Of a stretch of DNA of 48,268 bases, positions 25,670 through 34,284 are shown in pieces. Location of the stretch: NCBI GenBank assembly GCA_964482685.1, contig CAYZZA010000003.1:1-48268 (forward strand). Reading direction: 5' to 3'. Source of the DNA: CAYZZA01 sp964482685 (lineage in GTDB: Bacteria > Bacillota > Bacilli > Lactobacillales > Carnobacteriaceae_A). Within the stretch, counting starts at the first letter, position 1; each line of letters starts with the position of its first letter. Under the pieces are notes generated by a model. That model made no database searches. It was not told where the DNA came from and saw only the letters and a program-made list of their open reading frames with translations. The translations under genes were made by a program, and so were the position numbers.

Positions 25670-26266
25670 ATGAGTGTTGTTCTTGGTATTACAGGAGGCA
25701 TAGCAACAGGAAAGTCCACTGCCTCGTCGTATTTTGAAAAAAAAGGGGTTCCCGTTGTTGATGCGGATTTAGGGGCACGTGTGGTGGTAGAAGCAGGAAG
25801 TAGTGGACTAGATCAGTTGGTTCAAGCATTTGGTATAGATATTCTAGCTGAAAACGGCACCTTAGACCGGAAAAAATTGGGTAGAATGGTTTTTTCAGAT
25901 ACACAAAAAAGGCAAGAACTTAACCAGATTGTTCAAAAAGATATCCGCAAATGGATTGAATCAACTCTTGCTGACTTGAAGAAGAAGGCCTATCCACTCA
26001 TTGTATTGGATATCCCTCTTCTTTTTGAAGAGCACTATGAAGACTTATGTGATATCGTATTGGTCATAGCGACTACACCTGAAAAGCAACAGATACGTTT
26101 AAGAGAACGTGATGGGTTAACAGAGGTAGAAGCGCGAGATCGGTTAGCCGCACAGTGGCCGCTGAGTCAAAAGAAAAAGTTAGCAGATGTGGTGATTGAG
26201 AATTCCAGTTCTCTTGCTGACTTTGATGCGGCCTTGGAGATGTTATGGCAGCACCTGCCCATCTAA
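25670..26266 (+). CDS. coaE: Dephospho-CoA kinase
   Basis: 198 residues. The P-loop is GGIATGKST (9-17), with PVVDADLGAR and LVIATTPEKQQIRLRERDGL further on. It catalyses the last step of coenzyme A synthesis. The AGAGGCAG ribosome site (25659-25666) is 4 nt from the ATG. It stands in the conserved polA-mutM-coaE-nrdR series. Confidence 0.96.
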   Translation: MSVVLGITGGIATGKSTASSYFEKKGVPVVDADLGARVVVEAGSSGLDQLVQAFGIDILAENGTLDRKKLGRMVFSDTQKRQELNQIVQKDIRKWIESTLADLKKKAYPLIVLDIPLLFEEHYEDLCDIVLVIATTPEKQQIRLRERDGLTEVEARDRLAAQWPLSQKKKLADVVIENSSSLADFDAALEMLWQHLPI

Positions 26267-26336
26267 AATAATCAGACATATTTAAAAAGAGCGGATACAG
26301 CAGTGCGTGTGTCTATTCTTTTCTTCCAGCACCCTA

Positions 26337-26345
26337 TGGTATACT
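26337..26345 (+). promoter_or_regulatory. Extended -10 promoter for nrdR
   Basis: TGGTATACT, with no clear -35, about 59 bp before the nrdR ATG. It could start an nrdR-dnaB-dnaI transcript. Confidence 0.5.
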
Positions 26346-26403
26346 AAACAAACTAGAGGTTTGATGAGACATGAAACGTACAAAAAGAAAGGAGGACACA
26401 AAG

Positions 26404-26898
26404 ATGCAATGTCCAAAGTGTCATCACAATGGGTCACGTGTAGTCGATAGTCGTCCAGCAGACGAAGGACGTGCGATCCGCCGACGTCGTGAATGTGAAG
26501 CGTGTCAGTTTCGATTTACAACTTTTGAACGAGTTGAGCGAACCCCGCTTCTTGTTGTGAAAAAAAATGGAGACAGAGAAGAATACAGCCGTGAAAAATT
26601 GTTGCGAGGCATCGTTCGAGCATGTGAAAAACGGCCCATTGCAGCGGAACAAATGGAGAAAATGACAGATGAAATTACACATGAGCTGAATAGTCTAGGT
26701 GAAAACGAGGTATCTTCCACACTAATTGGAGAATACGTTATGAATAAATTGGCTTATTTAGACGAAATTGCCTACATTCGGTTTGCTAGTGTGTACCGTC
26801 AATTTAAAGACATCGGTGTGTTCATGAACGAAATGAAAGAACTGGAGAAAAAAAGGTCTGAGAGCAATCCAGCCGATTTATCGACTGAAGAGACTTAA
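26404..26898 (+). CDS. nrdR: Transcriptional repressor NrdR
   Basis: 164 residues. An N-terminal zinc ribbon (C3, C6, C31, C34) is followed by an ATP-cone domain (about 46-136, LLVVKKNGDREEYSREKLLRGI). NrdR senses ATP/dATP and represses ribonucleotide reductase genes. The ATG at 26404 has GGAGG (26391-26395) 8 nt upstream; the in-frame ATG at 26371 would add 11 basic residues not typical of the family. No NrdR box pair was noticed in the window. Confidence 0.96.
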   Translation: MQCPKCHHNGSRVVDSRPADEGRAIRRRRECEACQFRFTTFERVERTPLLVVKKNGDREEYSREKLLRGIVRACEKRPIAAEQMEKMTDEITHELNSLGENEVSSTLIGEYVMNKLAYLDEIAYIRFASVYRQFKDIGVFMNEMKELEKKRSESNPADLSTEET

Positions 26899-26917
26899 GT
26901 AGTGAGGCGATTTTCAT

Positions 26918-28351
26918 ATGAGTTATCCATGGAAACAATTACACCCTAAAGATGCCTATGCGGTAAGGCGCATGTCGCTTTTGTCCAACGTAGACCAACA
27001 AGTGCTAACCCTTCTTTATCAGCCACTTATTGGACGAGACGCCTATAGCTTATACATGACGTGGTGGGCAGATACAGATGAAATGGGAAAAGGCATGACG
27101 GAGGCTCTTCTTTCGGATGTGCTATCTGTCCAAAATATAGGCATTCCAGAGTTCTACAATGCCCGTATCCGTTTAGAAGGGCTAGGATTATTAAAAACAT
27201 ACGTAAAAAGAGAACCACACAGATATGTGTATGAGCTTTATGCGCCCTTATCTCCTGAAGCTTTTTTCTCCGAACCTATTTTTGAACTGTTGCTTCTCAA
27301 TCAATTAGGAGAAGCACGGGTAAAGAGACTCAAGGCGCAATTCCTTTTGCCCACATGGGATCAAACAGAATATGAAGACATTACCTCTGTATTTACGGAT
27401 GTGTACCATTTTCAAGCTAAAGATGGCGTTTCTGTTTCAGGATCCATTTCCTCGAACGGTCAAGTTGATCATGAAAAATACGATATGATCCAGACGAAGC
27501 AAGCAGATGGAACGATTGAATTTCGAAATGCCACGTTTGATTGGACCTTTTTTTCCGCTAACTTGAGCAATCAATTTGTTAAACGAACGAGTGTAATGGA
27601 GAATCGAAACGTCGTTGAAATGTTGCACTACTTGTATGGTATTGATGAATTGGAAATGTCTAAGTATGCACTAGAGGCATCTGATCCGATTACCGGTGAC
27701 ATTCAAGCAGATAAACTAAAAATGATTGTACACCGAAAATATCAGAAAACACCTTTGCTAAAACGAGTAGAACCTCGCTCTGAGCCTGAACGACCAGCTT
27801 CTGCTCCGGAACAGACTGCCCATTACTTGTCTAAACAAGATGCACAATTGCTGCAAGCGAGTGAAAAGAGAAACCCCGCGGATTTTTTACTATCGATTAA
27901 AAATCAAAAAGGTGGCTTTATTACACAGGTAGAGCAGTGGACATTAGAAGATATTGTTTCTAGATCTGGTCTCACTGCTCCTGTCGTGAATATCTTGATC
28001 CATTACATTCTTGTTGTGAAAGGAAATGCGGTGTTTGACCGTAATTTGTCTTATAAGATTGCAAACGATTGGGCACAAAGTGGAGTAAAAACTCCGCAAC
28101 AAGCAATGGACAAAGTGCGCACATTGTATGAAGAAAAAGATGCGCGCACTCAACGAAGCGACACCAAACGACGTCCTTCGTATGGACGCTCCAAAACTGC
28201 TGTTGTGAGAAAAGAGTCTTTACCAGATTGGGCTAAGGAGCAAACCGCTACAAATAAACCAACAGATCGACCAATTAGTGAAGCCGAACAATCTGCGTTT
28301 AAAGAAAGGCTTAAAAAAATTAGAGGATACACCAAAGAGGGTGAGACATAA
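26918..28351 (+). CDS. dnaB: Replication initiation and membrane attachment protein DnaB
   Basis: 477 residues, matching Firmicutes DnaB (not the helicase). The N-terminal region starts HPKDAYAVRRMSLLSNVDQQVLTLLYQPLIG, typical of the family, and the C-terminal DnaD-like DDBH2 block appears at about 325-400 (ADFLLSIKNQKGGFITQVEQWTLED... with PVVNILIHYILVV). The tail is basic. DnaB works with DnaD and DnaI to load the replicative helicase at oriC and restart sites. Its stop overlaps the dnaI start by one base (TAATG), so translation is likely coupled. Confidence 0.93.
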   Translation: MSYPWKQLHPKDAYAVRRMSLLSNVDQQVLTLLYQPLIGRDAYSLYMTWWADTDEMGKGMTEALLSDVLSVQNIGIPEFYNARIRLEGLGLLKTYVKREPHRYVYELYAPLSPEAFFSEPIFELLLLNQLGEARVKRLKAQFLLPTWDQTEYEDITSVFTDVYHFQAKDGVSVSGSISSNGQVDHEKYDMIQTKQADGTIEFRNATFDWTFFSANLSNQFVKRTSVMENRNVVEMLHYLYGIDELEMSKYALEASDPITGDIQADKLKMIVHRKYQKTPLLKRVEPRSEPERPASAPEQTAHYLSKQDAQLLQASEKRNPADFLLSIKNQKGGFITQVEQWTLEDIVSRSGLTAPVVNILIHYILVVKGNAVFDRNLSYKIANDWAQSGVKTPQQAMDKVRTLYEEKDARTQRSDTKRRPSYGRSKTAVVRKESLPDWAKEQTATNKPTDRPISEAEQSAFKERLKKIRGYTKEGET

Positions 28352-29280
28352 TGGAACATATGGGGCAGAACTTGCGCAAAATGATGGACAGAGGAAATTT
28401 AACTGAAAAATACCGTAAATTAGCCGAAGAGGTACGCCAACATCCTGATGTGAAGATGTTTATTGACGAGAATCAAGACATGTTGACTGAAGAAATTATC
28501 GAACGTAGCATGGCAAAGTTATACGAGTTTATTCAAGAGAAAAATAAATTTCATACAAAAGAAAACATGTTAGCTCCAGGCTATGAGCCTCAATTAACGT
28601 TAGGGCACAAACAGATTGATGTGCTCTACGTTCCGACAAAAGAATTGGTTTTGAAGCGAAAGCAACAAGAAATCAAAAATCGCGTGGATTCACTAGCTAT
28701 TCCAAAAGACGTGCGGAGTGCTACGTTTGATCAAATAGAATTGACGGAAGGGCGACAAGAAGCTATCCAGCGCGCCTATTTGTTTGTGGAAGCCTATCTT
28801 GAAAATCCAAAATCATTTCACAAGGGGTTATATTTGCAAGGCCCATTTGGAGTAGGCAAAACATTTTTATTAGGAGCCATTGCGTATGAGTTAGCAGAAA
28901 ATGGCTATGCAACAACTATGATGCATTTTCCGTCTTTTGCAGTTGAGATGAAACAGTCCATCGGAAAAAACAATATGGATGAAAAATTAGAAACCATCAA
29001 ACGTTCTCCTATTTTGATGTTAGATGATATTGGGGCTGACAATATGTCTAGCTGGATTCGGGACGATATCCTTGGAGTGATTTTGCAGTATCGAATGCAA
29101 GAACAACTGCCTACTTTTTTTTCATCTAATTTTAATATGAATCAATTGGAACAGGAACATTTGCGGGTGAGCCAACGAGGCGAGGATGAACCGTTAAAAG
29201 CCAAACGCTTGATGGAACGGATTCGTTATTTAGCAGATGAAATCGAAGTTACCGGAAGCAACCGTCGGTTCTCTTCCTAA
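28351..29280 (+). CDS. dnaI: Primosomal protein DnaI (helicase loader)
   Basis: 309 residues. An N-terminal region (about 1-100) corresponds to the helicase-binding domain, although the usual Cys/His zinc ligands are not obvious. The AAA+ domain has Walker A GPFGVGKTF near 166-174 and Walker B LMLDDIGADN near 226. It loads the replicative helicase together with DnaB and DnaD. It overlaps dnaB by one base and is followed by the thrS leader, as in B. subtilis. Confidence 0.95.
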   Translation: MEHMGQNLRKMMDRGNLTEKYRKLAEEVRQHPDVKMFIDENQDMLTEEIIERSMAKLYEFIQEKNKFHTKENMLAPGYEPQLTLGHKQIDVLYVPTKELVLKRKQQEIKNRVDSLAIPKDVRSATFDQIELTEGRQEAIQRAYLFVEAYLENPKSFHKGLYLQGPFGVGKTFLLGAIAYELAENGYATTMMHFPSFAVEMKQSIGKNNMDEKLETIKRSPILMLDDIGADNMSSWIRDDILGVILQYRMQEQLPTFFSSNFNMNQLEQEHLRVSQRGEDEPLKAKRLMERIRYLADEIEVTGSNRRFSS

Positions 29281-29303
29281 GAATAGAAAAGGAACCAAAG
29301 AGA

Positions 29304-29332
29304 TTGAATTGTGAAGAAATACATGCTATTCT
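29304..29332 (+). promoter_or_regulatory. Promoter for thrS
   Basis: TTGAAT (29304-29309), 17 bp, TATTCT (29327-29332), directly after dnaI and upstream of the T-box leader. Confidence 0.65.
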
Positions 29333-29354
29333 AACTTTGAATAGAGTATCTAAA

Positions 29355-29601
29355 ACGTTGAGAAAGACACCACGTGCTACGGTTGAATGTTACAGAGAAG
29401 AAACGAACGCTGAGAGTTTCACATTCACCGGGTTATCGTGACCCCTTTCGAGTGATCCTTTGAATGCTTTGATGTGAGTAAAAGAGATCCGCTGCCCGCG
29501 TTATAGGGCACAGAAGAGAAAGGGGTTGTCCCTTTCTGAAACTGGGTGGAACCACGTATATTGACGTCCCTTTGACAATTTTCTGTCAGAGGGACTTTTT
29601 T
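29355..29601 (+). ncRNA. T-box leader of thrS (threonine)
   Basis: The T-box sequence TGGGTGGAACCACG is at 29543-29556. The downstream terminator pairs GTCCCTTTGACA (29566-29577) with TGTCAGAGGGAC (29584-29595), one G-U, then TTTTTT. Stem I is recognisable: GAAAG near 29362 pairs with CTTTC (29445-29449), CACG with CGTG, and GAAAC with GTTTC around the distal GCTGAGAG loop. Two ACC (Thr) triplets lie on the 3' side of Stem I: 29427-29429 and 29441-29443. The second sits just above the kink-turn-like CTTTCGAG, as the specifier does in glyQS, so I favour it. Uncharged tRNA-Thr would turn thrS on. This fills the 347-base gap 29281-29627. Confidence 0.95.
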
Positions 29602-29627
29602 GTGCTTAAAAATTAGGAGGGAATAGA

Positions 29628-31562
29628 ATGTCAGAAATTACACTTTCATTGCCAGATGGCTCCAAGAAATACGTGATGGCAGGAACACAGCCACTTGATG
29701 TTGCCAAAGAAATAAGCAATTCATTAGCCAAAAAAGCTATTGCAGCAACATATAATGGCGAGGTTATTGAATTAAATCGTCCACTTTTAGAAGATGGAGA
29801 ACTTGCAATTCTTACACCTGAAGATGAAGAAGCATTGATGGTTCTTCGCCATTCAACTGCTCATTTAATGGCACAAGCACTGAAAAGATTGTACCCAGAT
29901 ATAAAATTTGGTGTAGGCCCCGCTATTGAGACAGGGTTTTATTACGATGTTGATACTGAAACAGTGATTACTGAAGACGATTTACAGACAATAGAAGCCA
30001 CTATGATGGATATTGTGAAAGAAAATGAACCAATTGTTCGCAAAGAAGTGTCCAAAGAAGAGGCGCTTGCCCTATTTGCAGCTGATCCTTATAAAGTAGA
30101 ACTCATTGAAGAATTGTCAGACGAAGAGACCATTACTGTTTATGAGCAAGGGGAGTTTGTGGATTTATGTAAGGGGCCTCACGTGTTATCGACCGGTCGC
30201 TTGCAAGTCTTTAAACTTCTTTCACTTGCTGGGGCTTATTGGCGAGGCAATTCATCAAATAAAATGATGCAACGTGTTTATGGGACAGCCTTCTTTGATA
30301 AAAAATCATTAAAAGAATTTTTAAAACAACGTGAAGAAGCAAAAGAAAGAGACCACCGTCGAGTCGGAAAAGAACTGGATTTGTTTATGATTGACTCTGA
30401 GGTAGGGCAAGGCCTTCCTTTTTGGCTGCCAAAAGGCGCAACGATTCGTAGAATTATTGAACGCTACATCGTAGATAAAGAAATATCACTTGGATATGAA
30501 CATGTGTACACGCCTATTTTGGCAAATGTGAATTTCTATAAAAAGTCTGGTCACTGGGATCACTACCATGAAGATATGTTTCCGCCAATGGATATGGGAG
30601 ACGGCGAAATGCTTGTCTTGAGACCGATGAACTGTCCACATCACATGGAAGTCTATAAAAATGATGTCCGTAGCTATCGAGAATTACCTATTCGAATTGC
30701 AGAATTGGGCCAGATGCATCGTTATGAAAAGAGTGGTGCCTTGTCAGGACTTCAACGTGTGCGCGAAATGACTTTGAATGATGCTCACATTTTTGTGAGA
30801 CCTGATCAAATAAAAGAAGAGTTCCACCGTGTTTTAGAGTTGATGTTGGAAGTATTTAAAGACTTTAATATTACAGATTATCGTTTCCGTTTGAGCTACC
30901 GTGATCCAAAAAATACGGACAAATATTTTGATGACGATGAAATGTGGGAAAAAGCACAAAAAATGTTAAAAGAAGCCATGGATGAGAAAGAGTTCACTTA
31001 TTTTGAAGCTGAAGGTGAAGCTGCTTTTTATGGGCCTAAACTAGACGTGCAAGTGAAAACAGCCATGGGCTTAGAAGAAACACTTTCGACTGTCCAACTT
31101 GATTTCTTAATGCCAGAGCGGTTTGATTTAACGTACGTAGGGGAAGATGGAGAAAACACCCACCGTCCAGTTGTGATTCACCGTGGAATTATTTCCACAT
31201 TGGAACGGTTTGTAGCTCATTTGATCGAGGAATACAAAGGGGCCTTTCCAACATGGTTGGCACCTGTCCAAGCAACTTTGATTCCTGTTAGCTTAGATGT
31301 GCATACAGGCTATGCACAAGAGATTCAAGGCCAAATGCAAGCGTTAGGCATGCGAGTGAATTTAGATGCTCGAAATGAAAAAATGGGCTACAAAATTAGA
31401 CAATCCCAGACGAAGAAAATTCCATACCAATTGGTCGTTGGAGATACAGAAATGGAAAACCGGACCATCTCAGTACGTAAATACGGAGAAAAGGAAACAC
31501 ACACATATGAGCTCGCAGCCTTTTTATCCTTGTTAGAAGATGAAATCAAACATTATAGATAA
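29628..31562 (+). CDS. thrS: Threonine--tRNA ligase
   Basis: 644 residues. Domains in order: TGS (about 1-62), the editing SAD-type domain (HSTAHLMAQALKRL with HxxxH, and CKGPH near 180), the class II catalytic core (VLRPMNCPHHMEVYK; RELPIRIAELGQMHRYEKSGALSGLQRVREMT split over motif 2) and the anticodon-binding domain from about 540. It charges tRNA-Thr. Ribosome site AGGAGGG (29615-29621). Expression is controlled by the T-box leader. Confidence 0.98.
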   Translation: MSEITLSLPDGSKKYVMAGTQPLDVAKEISNSLAKKAIAATYNGEVIELNRPLLEDGELAILTPEDEEALMVLRHSTAHLMAQALKRLYPDIKFGVGPAIETGFYYDVDTETVITEDDLQTIEATMMDIVKENEPIVRKEVSKEEALALFAADPYKVELIEELSDEETITVYEQGEFVDLCKGPHVLSTGRLQVFKLLSLAGAYWRGNSSNKMMQRVYGTAFFDKKSLKEFLKQREEAKERDHRRVGKELDLFMIDSEVGQGLPFWLPKGATIRRIIERYIVDKEISLGYEHVYTPILANVNFYKKSGHWDHYHEDMFPPMDMGDGEMLVLRPMNCPHHMEVYKNDVRSYRELPIRIAELGQMHRYEKSGALSGLQRVREMTLNDAHIFVRPDQIKEEFHRVLELMLEVFKDFNITDYRFRLSYRDPKNTDKYFDDDEMWEKAQKMLKEAMDEKEFTYFEAEGEAAFYGPKLDVQVKTAMGLEETLSTVQLDFLMPERFDLTYVGEDGENTHRPVVIHRGIISTLERFVAHLIEEYKGAFPTWLAPVQATLIPVSLDVHTGYAQEIQGQMQALGMRVNLDARNEKMGYKIRQSQTKKIPYQLVVGDTEMENRTISVRKYGEKETHTYELAAFLSLLEDEIKHYR

Positions 31563-31567
31563 AAAGA

Positions 31568-31596
31568 TTGACAAATATATTTTCATCTGTTATTCT
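31568..31596 (+). promoter_or_regulatory. Promoter for the infC-rpmI-rplT operon
   Basis: A consensus TTGACA (31568-31573), 17 bp, TATTCT (31591-31596), beginning 6 nt after thrS. Confidence 0.8.
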
Positions 31597-31602
31597 TAAT
31601 AG

Positions 31603-31750
31603 GTTGAGAAATCAAGAAGAAGCACCCGCTTCTCGCCTTAGTGTACACAGAGTACCTGGGCAGATATCTATAAATGACATGCATTGCAAAATGTATGTGC
31701 GGCTATAAGATAGGTGGGTCCTTTGGGGCCGACCTATTTTCTTCTTTTGG
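31603..31750 (+). ncRNA. Structured leader with terminator, probable L20-type leader
   Basis: The leader holds AGAAGC/GCTTCT around ACCC (near 31620-31635), CATGCAT/ATGTATG, and a final hairpin ATAGGT (31710-31715)/ACCTAT (31732-31737) with a GC-rich inner stem followed by TTTTCTTCTTTT. In B. subtilis this operon is attenuated by r-protein L20 binding its leader. The place and terminator fit; I did not match the 23S rRNA mimic base by base. Confidence 0.65.
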
Positions 31751-31782
31751 GAACTCTCTATAATACTTGGAGGTGGAAAGCC

Positions 31783-32298
31783 ATAGCAAAAAATACAATC
31801 GTCAACGATCAAATACGTGCACGTGAACTTAGAATTATTGGAAAAGACGGAGAACAGGTTGGAGTGGTATCCAAACAGGAAGCACTCGCCATGGCGGAAG
31901 CTGATAACCTAGATCTTGTACTCGTTGCTCCTAATGCTAAACCACCAGTTGCCAGAATCATGGATTATGGGAAATACAGATACGAGCAACAAAAGAAAGA
32001 AAGAGAAGCTCGTAAGAATCAAAAAATCATTAACGTTAAAGAAGTTCGCTTAAGTCCAGTGATTGACGAACATGACTTTAATACAAAAATGAGAAATGCA
32101 CGCAAGTTCATTGAAAAAGGTGACAAAGTAAAAGCATCCATTCGATTTAAAGGACGCGCTATCACGCACAAAGAAATTGGGCGTGAAGTATTGGACCGTT
32201 TAATCGAAGAAACAGCTGATATTGCATCTCTTGAAACACGTGCAAAAATGGAAGGTCGCAGCATGTTCATTATGCTTGCACCAAAAGTAGATAAATAA
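31783..32298 (+). CDS. infC: Translation initiation factor IF-3 with AUA start codon
   Basis: 171 residues. IF-3 N-domain (VNDQIRARELRIIGKDGEQVGV) and C-domain (EVRLSPVIDEHDFNTKMRNARKF) are clear. Homologues begin at the residues read from ATA-GCA-AAA, and the strong Shine-Dalgarno GGAGGT (31769-31774) is 8 nt before ATA 31783. The only upstream ATG in frame (31714) would lie inside the terminator hairpin and add 23 unrelated residues. Non-AUG starts such as AUU on infC allow IF-3 to repress its own mRNA in E. coli; the same logic is inferred here. Confidence 0.93.
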   Translation: MAKNTIVNDQIRARELRIIGKDGEQVGVVSKQEALAMAEADNLDLVLVAPNAKPPVARIMDYGKYRYEQQKKEREARKNQKIINVKEVRLSPVIDEHDFNTKMRNARKFIEKGDKVKASIRFKGRAITHKEIGREVLDRLIEETADIASLETRAKMEGRSMFIMLAPKVDK

Positions 32299-32318
32299 AA
32301 TTTTCAGGAGGTCTTACC

Positions 32319-32519
32319 ATGCCAAAACAAAAAACACACCGTGGTTCTGCAAAAAGATTTAAGAAAACAGGAACGGGTAAACTAAAACGTTCGCATGCAT
32401 ATACAAGTCACTTGTTTGCGAACAAATCACAAAAACAAAAGCGTAAATTACGTAAATCCGCCTTGGTTTCAAGTGGAGATTACAAACGCATCAAGCAACA
32501 ACTATCACAAATGAAATAA
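32319..32519 (+). CDS. rpmI: 50S ribosomal protein L35
   Basis: 66 residues, very basic, with the family start PKQKTHRGSAKRFKKTGTGK. AGGAGGT lies upstream of the ATG. It is the second gene of infC-rpmI-rplT. Confidence 0.98.
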   Translation: MPKQKTHRGSAKRFKKTGTGKLKRSHAYTSHLFANKSQKQKRKLRKSALVSSGDYKRIKQQLSQMK

Positions 32520-32587
32520 ACATTCACTTGTAAAAAATGGAAAACATATAACGTAGATTACGTTCTAATGACCAAGGAGGAATTATC

Positions 32588-32947
32588 ATGGCACGAGTTA
32601 AGGGCGGGGTTGTTACCCGCAGACGCCGTAAAAAAGTTTTAAAACTAGCAAAAGGGTATTATGGTTCAAAGCACCGTTTATTTAAAGTAGCAAATCAACA
32701 AGTGATGAAATCTTATACGTATGCGTATAGAGACCGTCGTCAAACAAAAAGAAACTTCCGTAAACTTTGGATTGCACGTATTAACGCTGCAGCTCGTTTA
32801 AACGGGATTAGCTATAGCCAAATGATGTATGGATTAAAAACAGCAGGTGTTGACGTAAACCGTAAAATGCTTGCCGATTTAGCTGTACATGATGCAAGTG
32901 CATTTACTGCATTGGCAACACAAGCTAAAAACACATTGAACAAATAA
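32588..32947 (+). CDS. rplT: 50S ribosomal protein L20
   Basis: 119 residues with the L20 signature ARVKGGVVTRRRRKKVLKLAKGYYGSK split across residues 2-28. Besides its role in 50S assembly it is the known repressor of this operon in B. subtilis, through the leader RNA. AAGGAGG precedes the ATG (32574-32580). Confidence 0.98.
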   Translation: MARVKGGVVTRRRRKKVLKLAKGYYGSKHRLFKVANQQVMKSYTYAYRDRRQTKRNFRKLWIARINAAARLNGISYSQMMYGLKTAGVDVNRKMLADLAVHDASAFTALATQAKNTLNK

Positions 32948-32964
32948 GCTTAACATTATAGTGT

Positions 32965-32997
32965 AAAAGAGCTGAGACTAATCTCAGCTCTTTTTTT
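32965..32997 (+). terminator. Terminator after rplT
   Basis: AAAAGAGCTGAGA (32965-32977) pairs with TCTCAGCTCTTTT (32982-32994), followed by more Ts. Confidence 0.93.
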
Positions 32998-33027
32998 GTT
33001 TTTATACCAAGTGACACGGAAAAAGCG

Positions 33028-33036
33028 TGTTATAAT
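33028..33036 (+). promoter_or_regulatory. Extended -10 promoter for lplA
   Basis: TGTTATAAT (TG-n-TATAAT) with no good -35, about 98 bp before lplA. Confidence 0.5.
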
Positions 33037-33133
33037 GGGAGATAACTCTGATGTCTGTATGAATAGTGCAGAGAAAGAGTAATTAAAAGTCATTCTGAAA
33101 AGAATTGAAAGATATTAGGAAGCAGGTGCACAG

Positions 33134-34150
33134 ATGATTTATGTAAAAAATGAACGTTTTGGAAAAGAAGTGTATGATGCCGAGCTCAACTTGGCTATTG
33201 AGTACTATTTGTTGAATGAAATGCGTGTAGATGAACCGATCTTACTTTTTTATATCAATGAAAAAGCGATTATTGTCGGAAAAAACCAAAATACCTATGA
33301 AGAAATCAATACAGAATACGTTGAAGAAAAAGGCATTTCAGTAGTACGTCGTTTTTCTGGTGGAGGAGCTGTATACCATGATACGGGTGTTTTGAATTTT
33401 TGTTTTATTACAGAAGATGACGGAGAATCTTTCCGAGACTTTGAAAAGTTTACAGCACCAATTATTTCTGTCTTGCAAAAAATGGGGGCAGAAGGGGCTA
33501 TGTTAAAGGGACGTAACGATTTAGTTATTGGTGACCGAAAGTTTTCTGGAAATGCGATGTACACAAAAAATGGGCGAATGACTGCGCACGGAACATTGTT
33601 GTTTGATGGAGAGCTGGATGCGGTATCAGGAGCATTAAAGCCAAAAAAACACAAACTAGCTTCAAAAGGAATAAAATCAGTTCGTAGTCGCGTCACAAAC
33701 ATCAAACCTCATCTAAAAGATGAGTACCATACATTGACTACAGAAGAATTCAGAGGAGAACTTCTTAAAGGTCTTGCATCAGAATACAAAGAAGATGTGA
33801 CCGAATATGTATTAACAGAACAAGATTGGGAAAAAATAGAGGCGTTCGCAAAAGAATATACATCAAATTGGAATTGGAATTATGGGAAATCACCTCAATT
33901 TGAACTAGAACGAAGTGAACGATTGTCTGTGGGAACAGTAGAGGTAAAAATGGATGTCTCGCAAGGAGAGATTCAAACAATTTATGTGTATGGCGACTTT
34001 TTTGGAATGGGCGAAATAAAAGAGGTGGAAGAACACTTAACAGGTGTTCCTTATACAAAAGAAGCCATTGCTGGAGCATTAGATACAATAGATTTAACGT
34101 ATTATTTTGGCGGACCAATAAAAGAAGAGCTATTGACTTTACTCTATTAG
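33134..34150 (+). CDS. lplA: Lipoate--protein ligase A
   Basis: 338 residues. The lipoyl-binding loop RRFSGGGAVYHDTG (near 73) and the lysine-containing block GRNDLVIGDRKFSGNA (near 128-143) are the LplA/LipL family marks, with the accessory C-terminal domain from about 250. It attaches scavenged lipoate to the E2 and GcvH proteins. No lipoate-dependent complex is encoded in the window. GCAGGTG lies before the ATG. Confidence 0.93.
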   Translation: MIYVKNERFGKEVYDAELNLAIEYYLLNEMRVDEPILLFYINEKAIIVGKNQNTYEEINTEYVEEKGISVVRRFSGGGAVYHDTGVLNFCFITEDDGESFRDFEKFTAPIISVLQKMGAEGAMLKGRNDLVIGDRKFSGNAMYTKNGRMTAHGTLLFDGELDAVSGALKPKKHKLASKGIKSVRSRVTNIKPHLKDEYHTLTTEEFRGELLKGLASEYKEDVTEYVLTEQDWEKIEAFAKEYTSNWNWNYGKSPQFELERSERLSVGTVEVKMDVSQGEIQTIYVYGDFFGMGEIKEVEEHLTGVPYTKEAIAGALDTIDLTYYFGGPIKEELLTLLY

Positions 34151-34155
34151 AAAAT

Positions 34156-34235
34156 AAAAACATGTACCGTGTCTTAGGTATTCTAGATGCCCATTTATGG
34201 AGCAAGCTAGATACAAGACGTGGTACATGTTTTTT
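34156..34235. terminator. Long compound hairpin between convergent lplA and trpS
   Basis: The outer stem pairs AAAAACATGTACC (34156-34168) with GGTACATGTTTTT; further in GTCTT pairs with AAGAC, GTAT with ATAC, CTAG with CTAG, TGC with GCA, and CCA with TGG around a TTTA loop. The whole 80 nt folds into one interrupted rod with A and T tails, so it can terminate both genes. Its length and inner structure exceed the simple stems elsewhere in the window. Confidence 0.75.
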
Positions 34236-34284
34236 ACTGAAAAAATAAAAAAAGCACAATATACATTTAATGTAGAGTTAACGA

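Noticed and set aside
31714..31782. ATG start for infC giving 23 extra residues
   Set aside because: It lies within the terminator hairpin, lacks a ribosome site, and the residues are not found in IF-3 proteins.
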